Below, one piece after another: positions 1-9,904 of a stretch of 64,000 nucleotides of DNA. The translations under genes were made by a program, and so were the position numbers. The notes beneath the pieces were generated by a model. It saw nothing but the letters and a program-made list of their open reading frames with translations. It did not search any database and was not told the origin of the DNA. Source of the stretch: Lepisosteus oculatus (taxonomy: Eukaryota; Chordata; Actinopteri; Semionotiformes; Lepisosteidae); the NCBI RefSeq assembly GCF_040954835.1, contig NW_027168383.1, positions 124,001 to 188,000 on the forward strand. The letters are read 5' to 3'. Numbering within the stretch: the first letter of the stretch is position 1; each line of letters begins with the position of its first letter.

Positions 1-420
1 CTCTTCAAGTGAGCAGGAAGCTGATCAAGAGTATTCAGGTACATCTTGCACACCAGGGGAATCCTCGTGGGTTTCCTTTGAAAATAAATAATACCATCTG
101 TGTATAGAAACAAGCTAAGACTGATTTCTTAAATTATCCTTAATTTTCTCTCTCATAGTTTGAGCATAATGATTTTATTGCATTTATAAAAGAATTGCTC
201 ATTGCTCCTAAATAAATAATGGTTTCATAAAAAAGTGAACACTTACTTGGTCTCAGTCACAGACTTTCCAATAGAAGCCATTGTGGAGTTCAGCAACTGC
301 AGGTCCTAGAAGTGGGGAAGGAATTTTAAAAGAGAAATTGAATTACAATACAGAAGGAATGGCTGAGGGATCACTGAAATATATATATACAAATTCCAAA
401 GACTGAGTCCATATAGAAAC
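1..420. other. AT-rich stretch, nothing recognised
   Basis: I see no RNA gene, convincing reading frame or known element here. The right edge runs into the inverted Arg-cassette leader. The short frames in this stretch have no recognisable protein content. Confidence 0.4.
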
Positions 421-1019
421 AACTACCTTTCATTTTCAGTATAAGAAAAAAAAACATTATCTTCCAAAGCATCATAAAATTGTCCCTTCTTCCAGACTCT
501 ACTTCTCTCTTGTAGTAGTATAGCAGACCTTTCCAGGTGAGCAGATCGCAGAGTCCGAAATGAGCTTCCTCCATCAAGCAAAGTACCTGAACATGACTCT
601 GTCTTCATAAAAGCGCCCCTGTAATAAAGAAATTAAATCCGAAATCAAGAGGGCAGATGCCTACTGAAATACAAGAAGTCATCAATTTTAACCTAGCAAC
701 ACATTAAAGGCTGCATCTATACAAGTACGATTCTAGAAATGCTCACCAGATGACGTTTTAAGAAGGAACTGCGCCTCAGGTTCCGCCGAGATCTTAACTC
801 GGATGGCAGGATTCAGAGTCCGGAGTGCGGACTGATGGCGCACGGAGGGTCCATATACTGTGGATCCCTCAGTGATCTTCCGCATATTCAAACCGCCAGC
901 GTGTGACTCCCCTGTCCCCGTGACCTCATTGCTCTGCTCTCTCCTCTGTGCAGCTGAGCCCGACTCACGGTAAAATGGAAAAAAATATGCCCTCGACGTG
1001 AGATTTATTCTGGAGCGAG
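421..1019 (-). repeat. Arg-cassette leader, inverted copy
   Basis: This roughly 600-bp block is the reverse complement of the sequence that precedes the tRNA-Arg copies at 4440-4990, 22280-22830 and 56005-56525, and it recurs in the same orientation at 33061-33475. Shared landmarks are the sequence around TTCTTTATTACAGGGGCG and the pyrimidine-rich start near CCCTCAACGTGAG. The tRNA-Arg itself is absent. At about 1020 the block is joined to the interior of a tRNA-Gly gene, so this is a recombination junction rather than a clean cassette. Confidence 0.75.
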
Positions 1020-1021
1020 CC

Positions 1022-1080
1022 AGTGTTGCGCATAGCTGCCTTCAAAGCAGTTAACCCAGGTTCGATTCCCGGCCAACGCA
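1022..1080 (+). pseudogene. tRNA-Gly pseudogene, 5' end missing, TCA anticodon
   Basis: From the D loop onward the sequence matches vertebrate tRNA-Gly(TCC): anticodon arm, B box GGTTCGATTCC and acceptor end CCAACGCA are present. The 5' acceptor strand and the first half of the D arm are gone, replaced by Arg-cassette leader. The anticodon reads TCA instead of TCC, which would pair with UGA codons if it were made. Without an acceptor stem or A box it should not yield a tRNA. Confidence 0.8.
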
Positions 1081-2160
1081 GTTGCGAATGTTTTCAAATG
1101 CTGTCATGAGCCTTGGATTGTGACGAGCAAAGCGAAGCCTTTTGAAAGAGCTAAAGCACTGCAAAACGGAATTGAAGGAGAATCTTACAGGGGATTCTGA
1201 GCAGTGTCTGCATACATGCAGTCAGATAAAGGTGCTGAAAGCTTGAGCTACTCTCAATGTCATGCTGCCCTTCCCCGGAGTAAATCTGTTACATTGAAAA
1301 AATGCTTCTGGCAGGTTCAAAAAGGGACCCTTGTTAATTGGAGAAATCAATGATTTCGAATGAATTCTGTATGCGTTAAAAGACAGCTATACACAGAAAA
1401 CATGCAGGACACTGCTCATGATGTTTCCCGAGCCGAAACACAGTGCGTTTTTCCAAGCCATTTGACAAAGCCCACCCACTGAAAACTGCAGCAGATCGTG
1501 TAAAGACGTTCAACTTTGTAACTACTGCACGCACAGGAAGCAGAATAAATTCCTCTTTTCAAACTGTCAAAGGTTTGCTTTGCGAACGCTGCAGGACATC
1601 GCACAATCTCTTTTGAATGGGGACAAACGATTTATTATGGGGCGCAGTAAGTACAGACGTTTAAAAAGCTCCACTCATGCCGACGATGCAGCATGAAGAA
1701 GCGCAACCTAACGTTTGACAGACAAAAGCCGGGCGCCGCTACGAGCAATATGAAATCAAACTGACAGCACACGGCGTTTCGCGCTGACTCAAAAGTGATC
1801 TCGACAGACGCTGTTCTCTGCATAACGCTGAAAGAGCTAAAGAGCGTTTCTGTTGAGACGTAACAAGCTTGTTTCTTTCTACCATGATGTTACCATGACA
1901 AAATCTGTCTTTAAACACCTTGCTCAGTCTCTGACGAGACTGTCAAAAATTGCTTTCGCCGATTGTATTGCAAACCGGCGGAAGCGGGGTATTGGGAAAA
2001 GTTTTCAACTAGCAATAATCGCGCCTCGGCTAAACCTCACAGGCTACGATACTGCCACTGCGCAAAGCTGACGGTTGCCAGGCAACCGCGGGGATCCTAT
2101 GGAAATCGTTATCGATCGTCTCATGGCATGTCGTTGCTATAACGCTTCATATTTGTCGTC
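1081..2160 (+). repeat. Gly(TCC) cassette 3' flank, copy 1
   Basis: This is the long flank found downstream of tRNA-Gly(TCC) copies. Blocks of it recur at 2783-3350, 9905-10310 (-), 27957-28432 (-), 39580-40220 and 57000-57920 (-). Landmarks are a GAATTCTGTATGCG segment and a segment near GGGGCGCAGTAAGTAC. The several 60-70 aa frames here recur only because the DNA is duplicated. They carry no recognisable domain. A short TTC repeat lies near 2158-2175. Confidence 0.8.
2073..2087. promoter_or_regulatory. RFX X-box-like palindrome
   Basis: GGTTGCCAGGCAACC is a perfect 7-bp inverted repeat around one central base and fits the RFX X-box consensus (GTTGCC, short spacer, GGCAAC). It lies in GC-rich sequence at the end of the Gly flank. 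Whether it controls anything is unknown. Chance occurrence is possible. Confidence 0.4.
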
Positions 2161-2722
2161 TTCTTCTTCTTCTAGCTTGAGGTTTTGAAGAATTTCATGA
2201 CAGACAAGGGCTCCGTTGGGAACAAAGGGCGTTGTGAGAAAACCGTTGCTTATTTTCAGCAGCAGAAATACAACCCTTTAAATACAAGATGACAGAACAA
2301 TGACGAAGGGCATGCCGGGAGGAACTCATGCACTACAGAGGAAAGGGGGCGGGCACGTACAGTTCACATTCAAGCCACAAGTACTCTTCTTGGATGTTGC
2401 ACAAACAAATCCTAACGTCTTGAAACCATTGCAGCATGTTTGTGTCCCACTTCCCGTGGCTGCGGGACGACTGACACGAACGGACAAACACAATCTGTGG
2501 CGTTTAGCGTGACATAGTCTTGCAGGCATTGTGCTGTCTCACTGCAATACTATACCGCTGGAGGAAACAGTCCATCTGGCCATGAAACTCATTTGAACGT
2601 CTAGCTACAGCAACTAACAATATCATGATTTATTCAGGATGTGTGGAATCAGCACGTCCCGGAGACAGCTTCCGAAATCGTGAGCATTCTCTGGTGGTGT
2701 CCTGCAGGGCACCTGTGGGCAT
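2160..2722 (+). repeat. Gly(TCC) cassette 5' flank
   Basis: The right part, about 2480-2722, is the reverse complement of the 5' flanks of tRNA-Gly at 28505-28738 and 57993-58159. The left part has no counterpart that I can identify in the window. No gene is seen. Confidence 0.6.
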
Positions 2723-2782
2723 GCGTTGGTGGTATAGTGGTGACCATAGCTGCTTTCCATGGTTCATTTCCTGGCCAACGCA
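2723..2782 (+). pseudogene. tRNA-Gly(TCC) pseudogene with internal deletion
   Basis: The 5' half GCGTTGGTGGTATAGTGGTG and the 3' end CCAACGCA are those of tRNA-Gly(TCC). About 12 bases between the anticodon loop and the T arm are missing, so the molecule is 60 nt instead of 72. No normal anticodon stem or T stem can form. Flanks on both sides match the other Gly(TCC) cassettes. Confidence 0.85.
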
Positions 2783-3360
2783 GTGGGGATTGGTTTCAAA
2801 TGCTGTCATGAGCCTTGGACTGTGACTAGCAAAGCGAAGCCTTTTGAAAGAGCTAAAGCACTGCAAAACGGAATTGAAGGAGAATCTTACAGGGGATTCT
2901 GAGCGGTGTCTGCATACATGCAGTCCGATACGGGTGCTGAAAGCTTGAGCTACTCTCAATGTCATGCTGCCTTTCCCCGGAGTAAATCTGTTACATGGAA
3001 AGAATGCTTCTCGCAGGTTCAAAAAGGGACCATTGTTAATTGGAGAAATCAATGATTTCGAATGAATTCTGTATGCGTTAAAAGACAGCTATACACAGAA
3101 AACATGCAGGACACTGCTCATGAATGATGTTTCCCGAGCCGAAACACAGTGCATTTTTTCAAGCCATTTGACAAAGCCCACCCACTGAAAACTGCAGCAG
3201 ATCGTGTAAAGACGTTCAACTTTGTAACTACTGCAGGCACGGGAAGCAGAATAAATTCCTCTTTTCAAACTGTCAAAGGTTTGCTTTCCGAACGCTGCAG
3301 GACATCGCACAATCTCTTTTGAACAGGGACAAACGATTTCTTATGGGGCGCAGTAAGTAC
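2783..3360 (+). repeat. Gly(TCC) cassette 3' flank, copy 2
   Basis: This is a near-identical second copy of part of 1081-1640. Beyond about 3360 the sequence switches to the Ser-Thr-Arg cassette, which marks a cassette junction. Confidence 0.8.
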
Positions 3361-3489
3361 TGTTACTGTCACTGCTCGATACCGACGTTGGCCCACTATA
3401 CCATGTTCAGCCACCGCTAGAAAATGTACAGCTCTAGCACCAGAGCAAACAACAGGAGGGCCAACGTCAAACGTGTAAGACATGGAGAG

Positions 3490-3571
3490 CGATGAGAATG
3501 GGATTCAAACCCATGTCTGCAGAGCACAATGGATTACCAGTCCATCGCCTTAACCACTCAGCCACCTTGTC
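3490..3571 (-). pseudogene. tRNA-Ser body with Thr anticodon GGT
   Basis: The minus strand gives an 82-nt tRNA with a long variable arm that follows tRNA-Ser(GCT) base for base over most of its length. The anticodon loop reads CT-GGT-AA where the other Ser copies (21458, 34284) read GCT. The acceptor stem has two mispairs (positions 3-70 and 4-69), so I call it a decaying copy. Seryl-tRNA synthetase mainly reads the long variable arm and not the anticodon, so a transcript could in principle be charged with Ser and read Thr codons. That last point is inference. Confidence 0.75.
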
Positions 3572-3950
3572 AATGAAACTGGGCTGTCCGGACATGGGTT
3601 GGCGCGCTCCAGATGATCTTTTTCTTTTTTTTCCCTCGTACTCGAGGGTCATTTTCCTGTTCCACATGCAATTTCAACATTTTCCTTAGGAGATGTCAAG
3701 CCAGCAAGCCACTGCTGTGGTTCAGTGGCCAGTGTGGAGTTCAGTGGCCCTGTTGTACACAGAAAGCAAATTGAGCTCCTTGGACATCAAAAGTTCCAGA
3801 TAAAAGCCATTTGTCACCCTTTCTCTTGGTGTTGATATTGCTATTGTATGTAAAGGTGGCAACTTGCTCAGCGAGCAGGCGGAGCACACACCGAATGCAG
3901 ATGTGTCTGAGTGGTGTGTCCAAGTGGCTGCAAAAGGATAATGCTCCTGG
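3572..3950. repeat. Ser-Thr spacer of cassette 1
   Basis: This divergent spacer between Ser(-) and Thr(+) recurs at 21540-21913 and, inverted, at 33906-34283. It contains the palindromic segment CCCTCGTACTCGAGGG and a segment near ACACATCTGCATTCGG that also marks the older relic at 12030. No gene is seen. Confidence 0.75.
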
Positions 3951-4024
3951 GGCGCCGGGGCTTAGTTGGTTAAAGCGCCTGCCTGGTAAATAGGAGATCC
4001 TGGGTTCAAATCCCAGCGGTGCCT
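3951..4024 (+). tRNA. tRNA-Thr(GGT)
   Basis: A 74-nt cloverleaf with all acceptor positions paired (GGCGCCG with CGGTGCC), A box TTAGTTGGTTAAAGC and B box GGTTCAAATCC. The anticodon is GGT, while the sister copies at 21914 and 55511 read AGT. One pair in the anticodon stem (31-39) is lost. It still specifies Thr. GGT is unusual for eukaryotic Thr, where AGT modified to inosine serves these codons. A T4 run at 4036-4039 can end Pol III transcription. Confidence 0.8.
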
Positions 4025-5185
4025 TCTTTGTTCTGTTTTCTCAAACAGAACTGGTCCTTACAGACAACCGCCTACGGCTAGACTTGCAAGTATTCATTTC
4101 CTGTCTTTAACGCGACTTGTTTTTCTTAAAATGGATGCAACTTGCAAAACATGAAATACAAACCTTGCTAATCAGCGCTGGCGGCTGGCAAAAAAAAAAA
4201 GAAGTCAGCAATGTTTTTTTTCTTTAACCTTAACCCTGCTAACGGAGATGAGTTAAACAACCGAGTCTATGCAGCTTAAACGGTCCGCATGTCGGGTTCT
4301 TAGCTGAAAGGGTGGTAAATCACGCTCACCCCAGTCCTTAATCTTTTAAAGAGGATACAAAATTGAAACTAGTCGCCACATCACATACATCCTGTTCAAT
4401 GATAAAAAAGTGACATCTATCCTCGATCCAGAGTAAATCCCACGTTGAGGGCATACTTTTTTCCACTTTACCATGAGTCGGGCTCAGCTGCACAGAGGCG
4501 AGAGCAGAGCAATGAGGTCACGGGGACAGGGGAGTCACACGCTGGCGGTTTAAACACGCGGAAGAAAACTGAGGGATCCACAGTATGTGGACCCTCCGTG
4601 CGCCATCAGTCCGCACTCCGGACTCTGAATCCTGCCATCCAAGTTAAGATCTCGGCGGAACCTGAGGCGCAGTTCCTTCTTAAAACGTAATCTGGTGAGC
4701 ATTTCTAGAATCGTACTTGTATAGATGCAGCCTTTAATGTGTTGCTAGGTTAAAATTGATGACTTCTTGAACTTCAGTAGGCAACTGCCCTCTTGATTTC
4801 GGATTTAATTTCTTTATTACAGGGGCGCTTTTATGAAGACAGAGTCATGTTCAGGTACTTTTCTTGATGGAGGAAGCATATTTCGGACTCTGTGATCTGC
4901 TCACCTGGAAAGGTCTGCTGTACTACTACAAGAGAGAAGTAGTCTGGAAGAAGGGACAATTTTATGATGCTTTGGAAGATAATGTTTTTTTTTTCTTTGA
5001 AATCGAAATGAATCAGAATATCAGTGCAAAAGACAGACTCTTGGTTTGGTTTGAGATATGGTTTTAAAACAGACAAAATGTAGAAAACAGGTCTTTCTCA
5101 CTTTTGGTAAAGAATGGACCGGGGGTAATATTTTACTAGTTGCAGTGCTGATCTCACTGGGTTACAGTCCTGCAGTGTCACACCG
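4025..5185 (+). repeat. Thr 3' flank and Arg leader of cassette 1
   Basis: This is the first plus-strand copy of the Thr-to-Arg interval, with further copies at 21988-23021 and 55585-56727 and an inverted, shortened one at 33061-33840. A conserved A-run segment near GGCTGGCAAAAAAAA and a pyrimidine tract ending in ACAGGGGCGC mark it. A frame at 4864-5067 (67 aa) recurs in the copies but has no recognisable domain. Confidence 0.8.
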
Positions 5186-5258
5186 GGGCCAGTGGCGCAA
5201 TGGATAACGCGTCTGACTACGGATCAGGAGATTGCAGGTTCGACTCCTGCCTGGCTCG
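5186..5258 (+). tRNA. tRNA-Arg(ACG)
   Basis: A complete 73-nt cloverleaf: acceptor GGGCCAG with CTGGCTC (one G-T pair), anticodon ACG in loop CT-ACG-GA, T stem GCAGG/CCTGC, and B box GGTTCGACTCC. A T5 terminator follows within 10 nt. It is the best preserved Arg copy of cassette 1; the sister copies at 23022 and 56728 have decayed. It should read CGU, CGC and CGA after the A-to-inosine change. Confidence 0.92.
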
Positions 5259-6212
5259 GGTCGTTTTTAAACGCATCTGGCTACTCCCTAAGTAGTCTGT
5301 GCTACTTACTGCATTGTAATCGTACCCGGTAAGAGATTTCCTTCATGTAAATGAACTGCACCTGACAGCTTTAGAAAAACACCTGGGCTCAGTACGGTGC
5401 TGAGAGCTCAGCGTTGCTGTTCTAATTAGCACGCACTGCATCGGCTATGAGCCCGAACCTTTCAATTATTCCGATCAGTAAGTCAACACGTAGTCCACAT
5501 GAACGGTAGAAATATTCTCTTGTCTGTCTCTTGTTTGTATAGAACTGAATGTCCCTGACAATGTTCTGTTAGTTTTAATTGAAGAACGGCATTTGTGTTC
5601 AAATATACCAGACAAGTTTATGTAACTGCTCATGCGACACTCAGTTGTAATTAGTCAAGAAATAAAGTCGAACAACAGCTGCGGGTTTGATTCTGAACGT
5701 ATGAGATTGCAGCGCCTTTTACTTCCATTGACAAATGATAGAGATTCGAAGAGAGATCCTTCAGACCAGCAAGCAAACCCACGGCTATTTCGGTTTTCTA
5801 TCTAGGCAACGTTGGTGTCTGCAATAGCATACATGAAAGCGTGATGCAATTTCTGTGGCTACATTTGTTGCACGTCATGCACAGTAAGAGTGTTTCTAAC
5901 ACCAAATAAAAAGTCAACAATTAGCGATCACGCCTTCTCCTCAGTTAACCCACTGAAACCCTTGCTGTTAACAGTTCTTTACTGCGTGCTTTACCAGCAC
6001 CTACATATCGTGTCGGTTCTTTCAGCTTTATTCATTAGGTTTTCAAAGGTATAAGTAGAGCACCAGAGGTGCGAACGCAAAATGTGTGGTTATCTGAAGA
6101 ATTGATTTCAATGGCAGCGGGTCCAAGCGATTTCGCGTTGTTATAGTACCAGGAAAGGAGAAGCGGCACTTCGCCTCTGCCGTGCAGGCACAAGGCGACG
6201 TGCGGCAGACGC
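5259..6212. repeat. Arg 3' flank joined to Ser(CGA) 3' flank
   Basis: The first part, to about 5690, matches the flank after 56800 and, more distantly, the one after 12966. From about 5690 the sequence matches 19520-20020 closely, the downstream flank of the Ser(TGA) copy. No gene is seen. Confidence 0.7.
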
Positions 6213-6294
6213 CGGAGTCGGCAGGTTTCGAACCTGCGCGGGGAAGCCCCAACGCATTTCGAGCCCATCGCCTTAACCACTCGAGCACGACAAA
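6213..6294 (-). pseudogene. tRNA-Ser(CGA) pseudogene
   Basis: An 82-nt Ser-type tRNA with a long variable arm, B box GGTTCGAAACC and anticodon CGA. The outer three acceptor pairs do not form (TTT against TCC), one anticodon-stem pair is lost, and the D arm is changed near CTCGAG. Its closest relatives are Ser(TGA) at 20021 and Ser(AGA) at 38839. I judge it non-functional. Confidence 0.75.
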
Positions 6295-7711
6295 TGCGAA
6301 TTCGCCGCCGCCGTATTCCTCCTATAATCAAACACGGACTGCGAGGTGGCTGCGGAAACCTTTTTAAAGTTGCTCTCCGTTAAAAAAAAAATACCTTTCA
6401 CAAGATTCGTGCCGGCAGACAGACACGCCTCAGAGGGTTTAAGGCTGGCTTCACGTTCAAATGATAAAGTCCCCCAGTCCGGATGTCAAAACGCAACTTT
6501 GGCAGACAGAAAAAAACATCAACAAACCAAAAATGTGGACAAGGATTTTACAAGCTGCACCACACTGCACTTTCAAAAGCATTTACATTCGTGTTAGACG
6601 CAGGAATTGCCTTTGATTTGCGCGCTTACGAACGCCATGGAAAACGAAACAAAACTAAAGCCCTCAGCTCCTGCACTTGATTATAGTCGCGTTACGTGTC
6701 GAAGCAGGAATTTACGTCATCCTACCACTGTAACACGGGGAATAGAGGGAAATGAGCACAAGCTACGAATTGTCTCAATCACTCCCTACAGTAGTAAGAC
6801 GCCTGGAAGCGTGCACCCCCATCATTAATCTTTGCGCATCTGTGCAAGGTAAACTCTGGAGCAGTCTCTGAAACGGCTCAAAGGAAACACGTGATTGATT
6901 CCATGTGCATCTGGGGTTCATTTCTTATTTACATTTAATTCAAGGGAAAGGCTTGGGTCAGTTTCAGACGGCCTCCAACAGCGAGATTCAAGCGCCCCAC
7001 CTTCAGCCCAATCTGCGCCGCCAGAACGCCAACGGCTCCTCTGGTCTCCGGGGTGCGGTTGTGACCCCGTAACCTAAAGTGTTGGTGGCAGACAAATGGA
7101 GACTAACAGGTGATGTCCTATGACATGACTACATTGTGACACTCGGTGGGGATGGTGACCATTGCTTGGAAAAGAGTGCGAGGCCCCTTTAGAAAAACAT
7201 TTTGTTAACAGGCATTCTGCCTTAGTCCAAACACCTATAGCTTGCAAAGCGCATGCTATTAGACAGGCACCTCTGCAAGACCTTAAGAGTCTCTTAAACT
7301 AGTGATAGTAAGGTGTTCCCAATGGGCGATGTTTGGCTTTCAAATCATCTCTCTGTGGAAGCGCCGAGATGCAGCTGTTTAAGGCTTAGAAGCAGCTGAC
7401 TGTTTCACTACCTAGCGGATTACTGTCAGTCAGGGAGCTCAGAGGTGAAAAGCCTGTCTGAGAAACAATTCGCCGTCAATCAGTTCAATATGTTCCGTAC
7501 CAGCTCGGCGCACCTGAGATCATCTTGGTAGCCGTGTAGCTCAGATGAGTGAGAGCGTGTGTGTGTGCACCACCGTGATTGGATGCCGGTCCTTCTCAGG
7601 TCACAGTAAACCTTCTGCTGCCTAACTTTCCTAATTTTGGGGATCCCTTTGAAAAAGCAAAGGAAAAAAAAAAACTGGCTCTTCATCAGCGTGATCGACC
7701 CAACCCAGTGT
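6295..7711. repeat. Ser leader (cassette 3) and a block shared with 55045-55465
   Basis: 6295-6900 matches the 5' flank of the Ser copy at 20103-20700 and, more distantly, those at 36960-37310 and 38921-39560. 7200-7612 is the reverse complement of 55045-55465. The interval between them shows nothing recognisable. The short frames are not supported as genes. Confidence 0.7.
7531..7595 (+). other. tRNA-like segment, tRNA pseudogene or SINE head
   Basis: GTAGCTCAGATGAGTGAGAG resembles a Pol III A box and D arm, and a weak B-box-like segment follows. No clean cloverleaf can be folded. An inverted copy lies near 55078-55141. It may be a decayed tRNA or the head of a tRNA-derived SINE. Confidence 0.3.
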
Positions 7712-7784
7712 GTCCCAGTGGCCTAATGGATAAGGCACTGGCCTTCTAAGCCAGGGATTGTGGGTTCGAGTCCCATCTGGGGTG
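7712..7784 (+). tRNA. tRNA-Arg(TCT) on an Arg(CCT)-type body
   Basis: A 73-nt cloverleaf matching vertebrate tRNA-Arg(CCT) almost everywhere, but with anticodon TCT (loop CT-TCT-AA). All stems pair, with G-T at acceptor positions 1-72 and 2-71. The B box is GGTTCGAGTCC, and a T4 run lies about 12 nt downstream. In vertebrates the usual Arg(TCT) genes have a different body and an intron. Here one C-to-T change has switched the decoded codon within the Arg box. Confidence 0.88.
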
Positions 7785-7869
7785 CTCCTGTCCCATTTTG
7801 AGCGTACAAATGTCCTTGTGATTTGCAAAGCTGCAACCCCACCTTACTCAGTGAGCGTCTCTGCTTTTC

Positions 7870-8803
7870 TCTCACATACAGTTGGGAGAAAAACTTTTGT
7901 AAACAGCCCTTCGGAATGATGTGGATTTCTGCATGAATGGCTCCTAACATGTGATCTTATCTTTATCTAAGTCATAATAATTAATAAAGAGAGTCTGATT
8001 TCACAAACAACACACGCCCAACATTTGACATTGCTGTTTCTTTATTGACCAAATGGTTTAAACAATCAAGGTCATTGATGGAAAAAGTACGTGAACCCTT
8101 ATATTAAGGAGCTAGTGGAACCTCCTTTATGACAAAAACCTCAACCCCCACTTTCTGTAGCGGCTGGTCAGACCTGAGCAGCGGTTAGGAGGTATTTTGG
8201 CCTATTCCTCTATGCAAAACTGTTTCAGTTCATGTATATTTTTGGGATGTCTTGCGCTGAACGACCTGCTTCAGATCACGCCACAGCACTTCAATGGGAT
8301 TGGGGTCAGGACTCTTACTTGGCCATCCCAAAATACGGAATTTCTTCTGTTTCAGCCACTCTGTTGTTGATGTAATCCTTTGTTTTTGTAATGCTGCATG
8401 ACCCAGCGTCTTTCAAGTTTTAGATCACAGGCAGACACCCTGACATTCTGCTGTAGAATTTCCTGATACATCTTGGAATTCATCGGTCCCTCGATGATTG
8501 CAAGCCATACAGCCTCCGCCATGCTTCCCAGGTGGGATGAGGTTTTGGAGTTGGTATGCAGTGTTTTGTTATCTCAAAACATAACGCTGTGCACATTTAC
8601 CAACAAGTTCAACTTTTGTCACGTCTGTCCACAGAACATTGTTCCAGGAGTTGCTGTGGAACATCCATGTGGTCTTTAACAAACTTGAGAGGGGCAGTGG
8701 TGTTTTTTTTTGGGGGGAGAGCAGTGGTTTCCTCCATGGTGACCTCGCATGATCACCACTCCTGTTCAGATTTCTTCTTATGGTGGATTCATGGACACAG
8801 ACG
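7870..8803 (-). mobile_element. Tc1/mariner DNA transposon, 3' part
   Basis: The minus strand encodes decayed Tc1-like transposase. The catalytic-end motif SPDPNPIEVLWRDLKQVVQR can be read near 8240-8325, and a second segment beginning MAEAVWLAI near 8415-8525. The outer end near 7880 has the sequence around GAAAAACTTTTGTAAAC and the segment GATCTTATCTTTATCTAAGT, typical of a widespread fish Tc1 family. Frames are interrupted by stops and shifts, so it is dead. The 5' part of the transposase is missing: at about 8803 an L2-type LINE begins. Confidence 0.82.
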
Positions 8804-9825
8804 TAAGACAAAGTCAACCACCTGTTCGCTAGATCCCATCCCCACTCAGCTAGTCAAAGATTCCCTCGAAGGACTGGCAGGACCTATAATTAGTATGATG
8901 AATGCATCGCTTGCGTCAGGCGTTGTACCTGATCAATTTAAGGTAGCGGTTGTTAGACCGCTCCTTAAGAAGTCAAATTTGGATCCACAAGTTCTTAACA
9001 ACTACAGGCCTGTCTCAAAGGTCCCATTTCAATCTAAAAGTCTTGGGAGAATAGTTGTTGCCCAACGTCAATCGTATCTGGATTCAAATAATATACTTGA
9101 GAAATTTCAGTCTGGTTTCTGAAACTGCATTAACAAGAGTCGTAAATGATATTCTCTTAGCTACTGATGCGGGGAATGCAACAGTGCTTGTGCTTTTAGA
9201 TCTTAGAGCTGCCTTTGACACGGTTGACCTCTCTGTTTTGTTACACAGGCTTGAGTTTGAGGTTGGCTTATCTGGAACCGTCCTTCAGTGGTTTACTTCA
9301 CATTTTACTCATCGTTTTCATTATGTTCAAATATCTAATAATTGTACTGCTTCATCAATGTCACCAGTTCAATTTGGGGTACCAGAAGATCAGTGCTGGG
9401 ACCAATATTGCTCTCTCTCTCTACATGCTGCTGATAGGTAGGATAATATGAAAAAATAATATGAACTTTCATTCATATGCTGATGACACTCAAATAAACA
9501 TTTTGTTTACACCAAACGACAACTCTTCTATTATCAGTTTAGTTAAATGCATTAAGGAAGGAAATACTTGGATGTGTGAAAACTTTTTGTTACTCAACTC
9601 TGAGAAAACTGAGGATCTGTTGATCGGAGGCAACAATACTGATAGGACTACTATAACTTCAGCACTTAACTCAGAGGATTTAAACATTTGCCTCAAAGAG
9701 ACAGCACGTTACCTAGGCGGCATATTAGACACAAGGCTCTTAACAACTTGCATTGTTAAGTGCCTTGGGACAACCTTGTTGTGAAAGGCGCTATATAGAA
9801 ATACATTGATTTGAATTGAATTGAC
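8804..9825 (+). mobile_element. L2-clade LINE, 5'-truncated
   Basis: Reverse-transcriptase motifs run in order: SLDPIPT...LVKDSLEGL, VVRPLLKK, NNYRPVS, FQSGF, then LVLLDLRAAFDTVD (motif A) and HSYADDTQ (motif C). It then ends in a tail of the GGCGCTATATAGAAATACATT type followed by TTGAATTGAATTGA, as in L2 elements. The endonuclease is absent. The frame shifts at least twice, so it is inactive. The 5' end abuts the Tc1 fragment without an obvious target duplication. Confidence 0.85.
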
Positions 9826-9904
9826 AATGTAAAATGTTGTGTGTGTTGTTTGTTAAACAAGACTGTCTTTATTTATCAAAAAATAAAAGGAATTTGCTAG
9901 GAAT

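Noticed and set aside
371-5067. A small open frame (starting MMEEAHFGLCDL) repeated in the Arg leaders, preceded by a splice-acceptor-like TTTATTACAG.
   Set aside because: It recurs because the DNA is duplicated. Frame and length differ between copies, no domain is recognisable and no matching exon is found.
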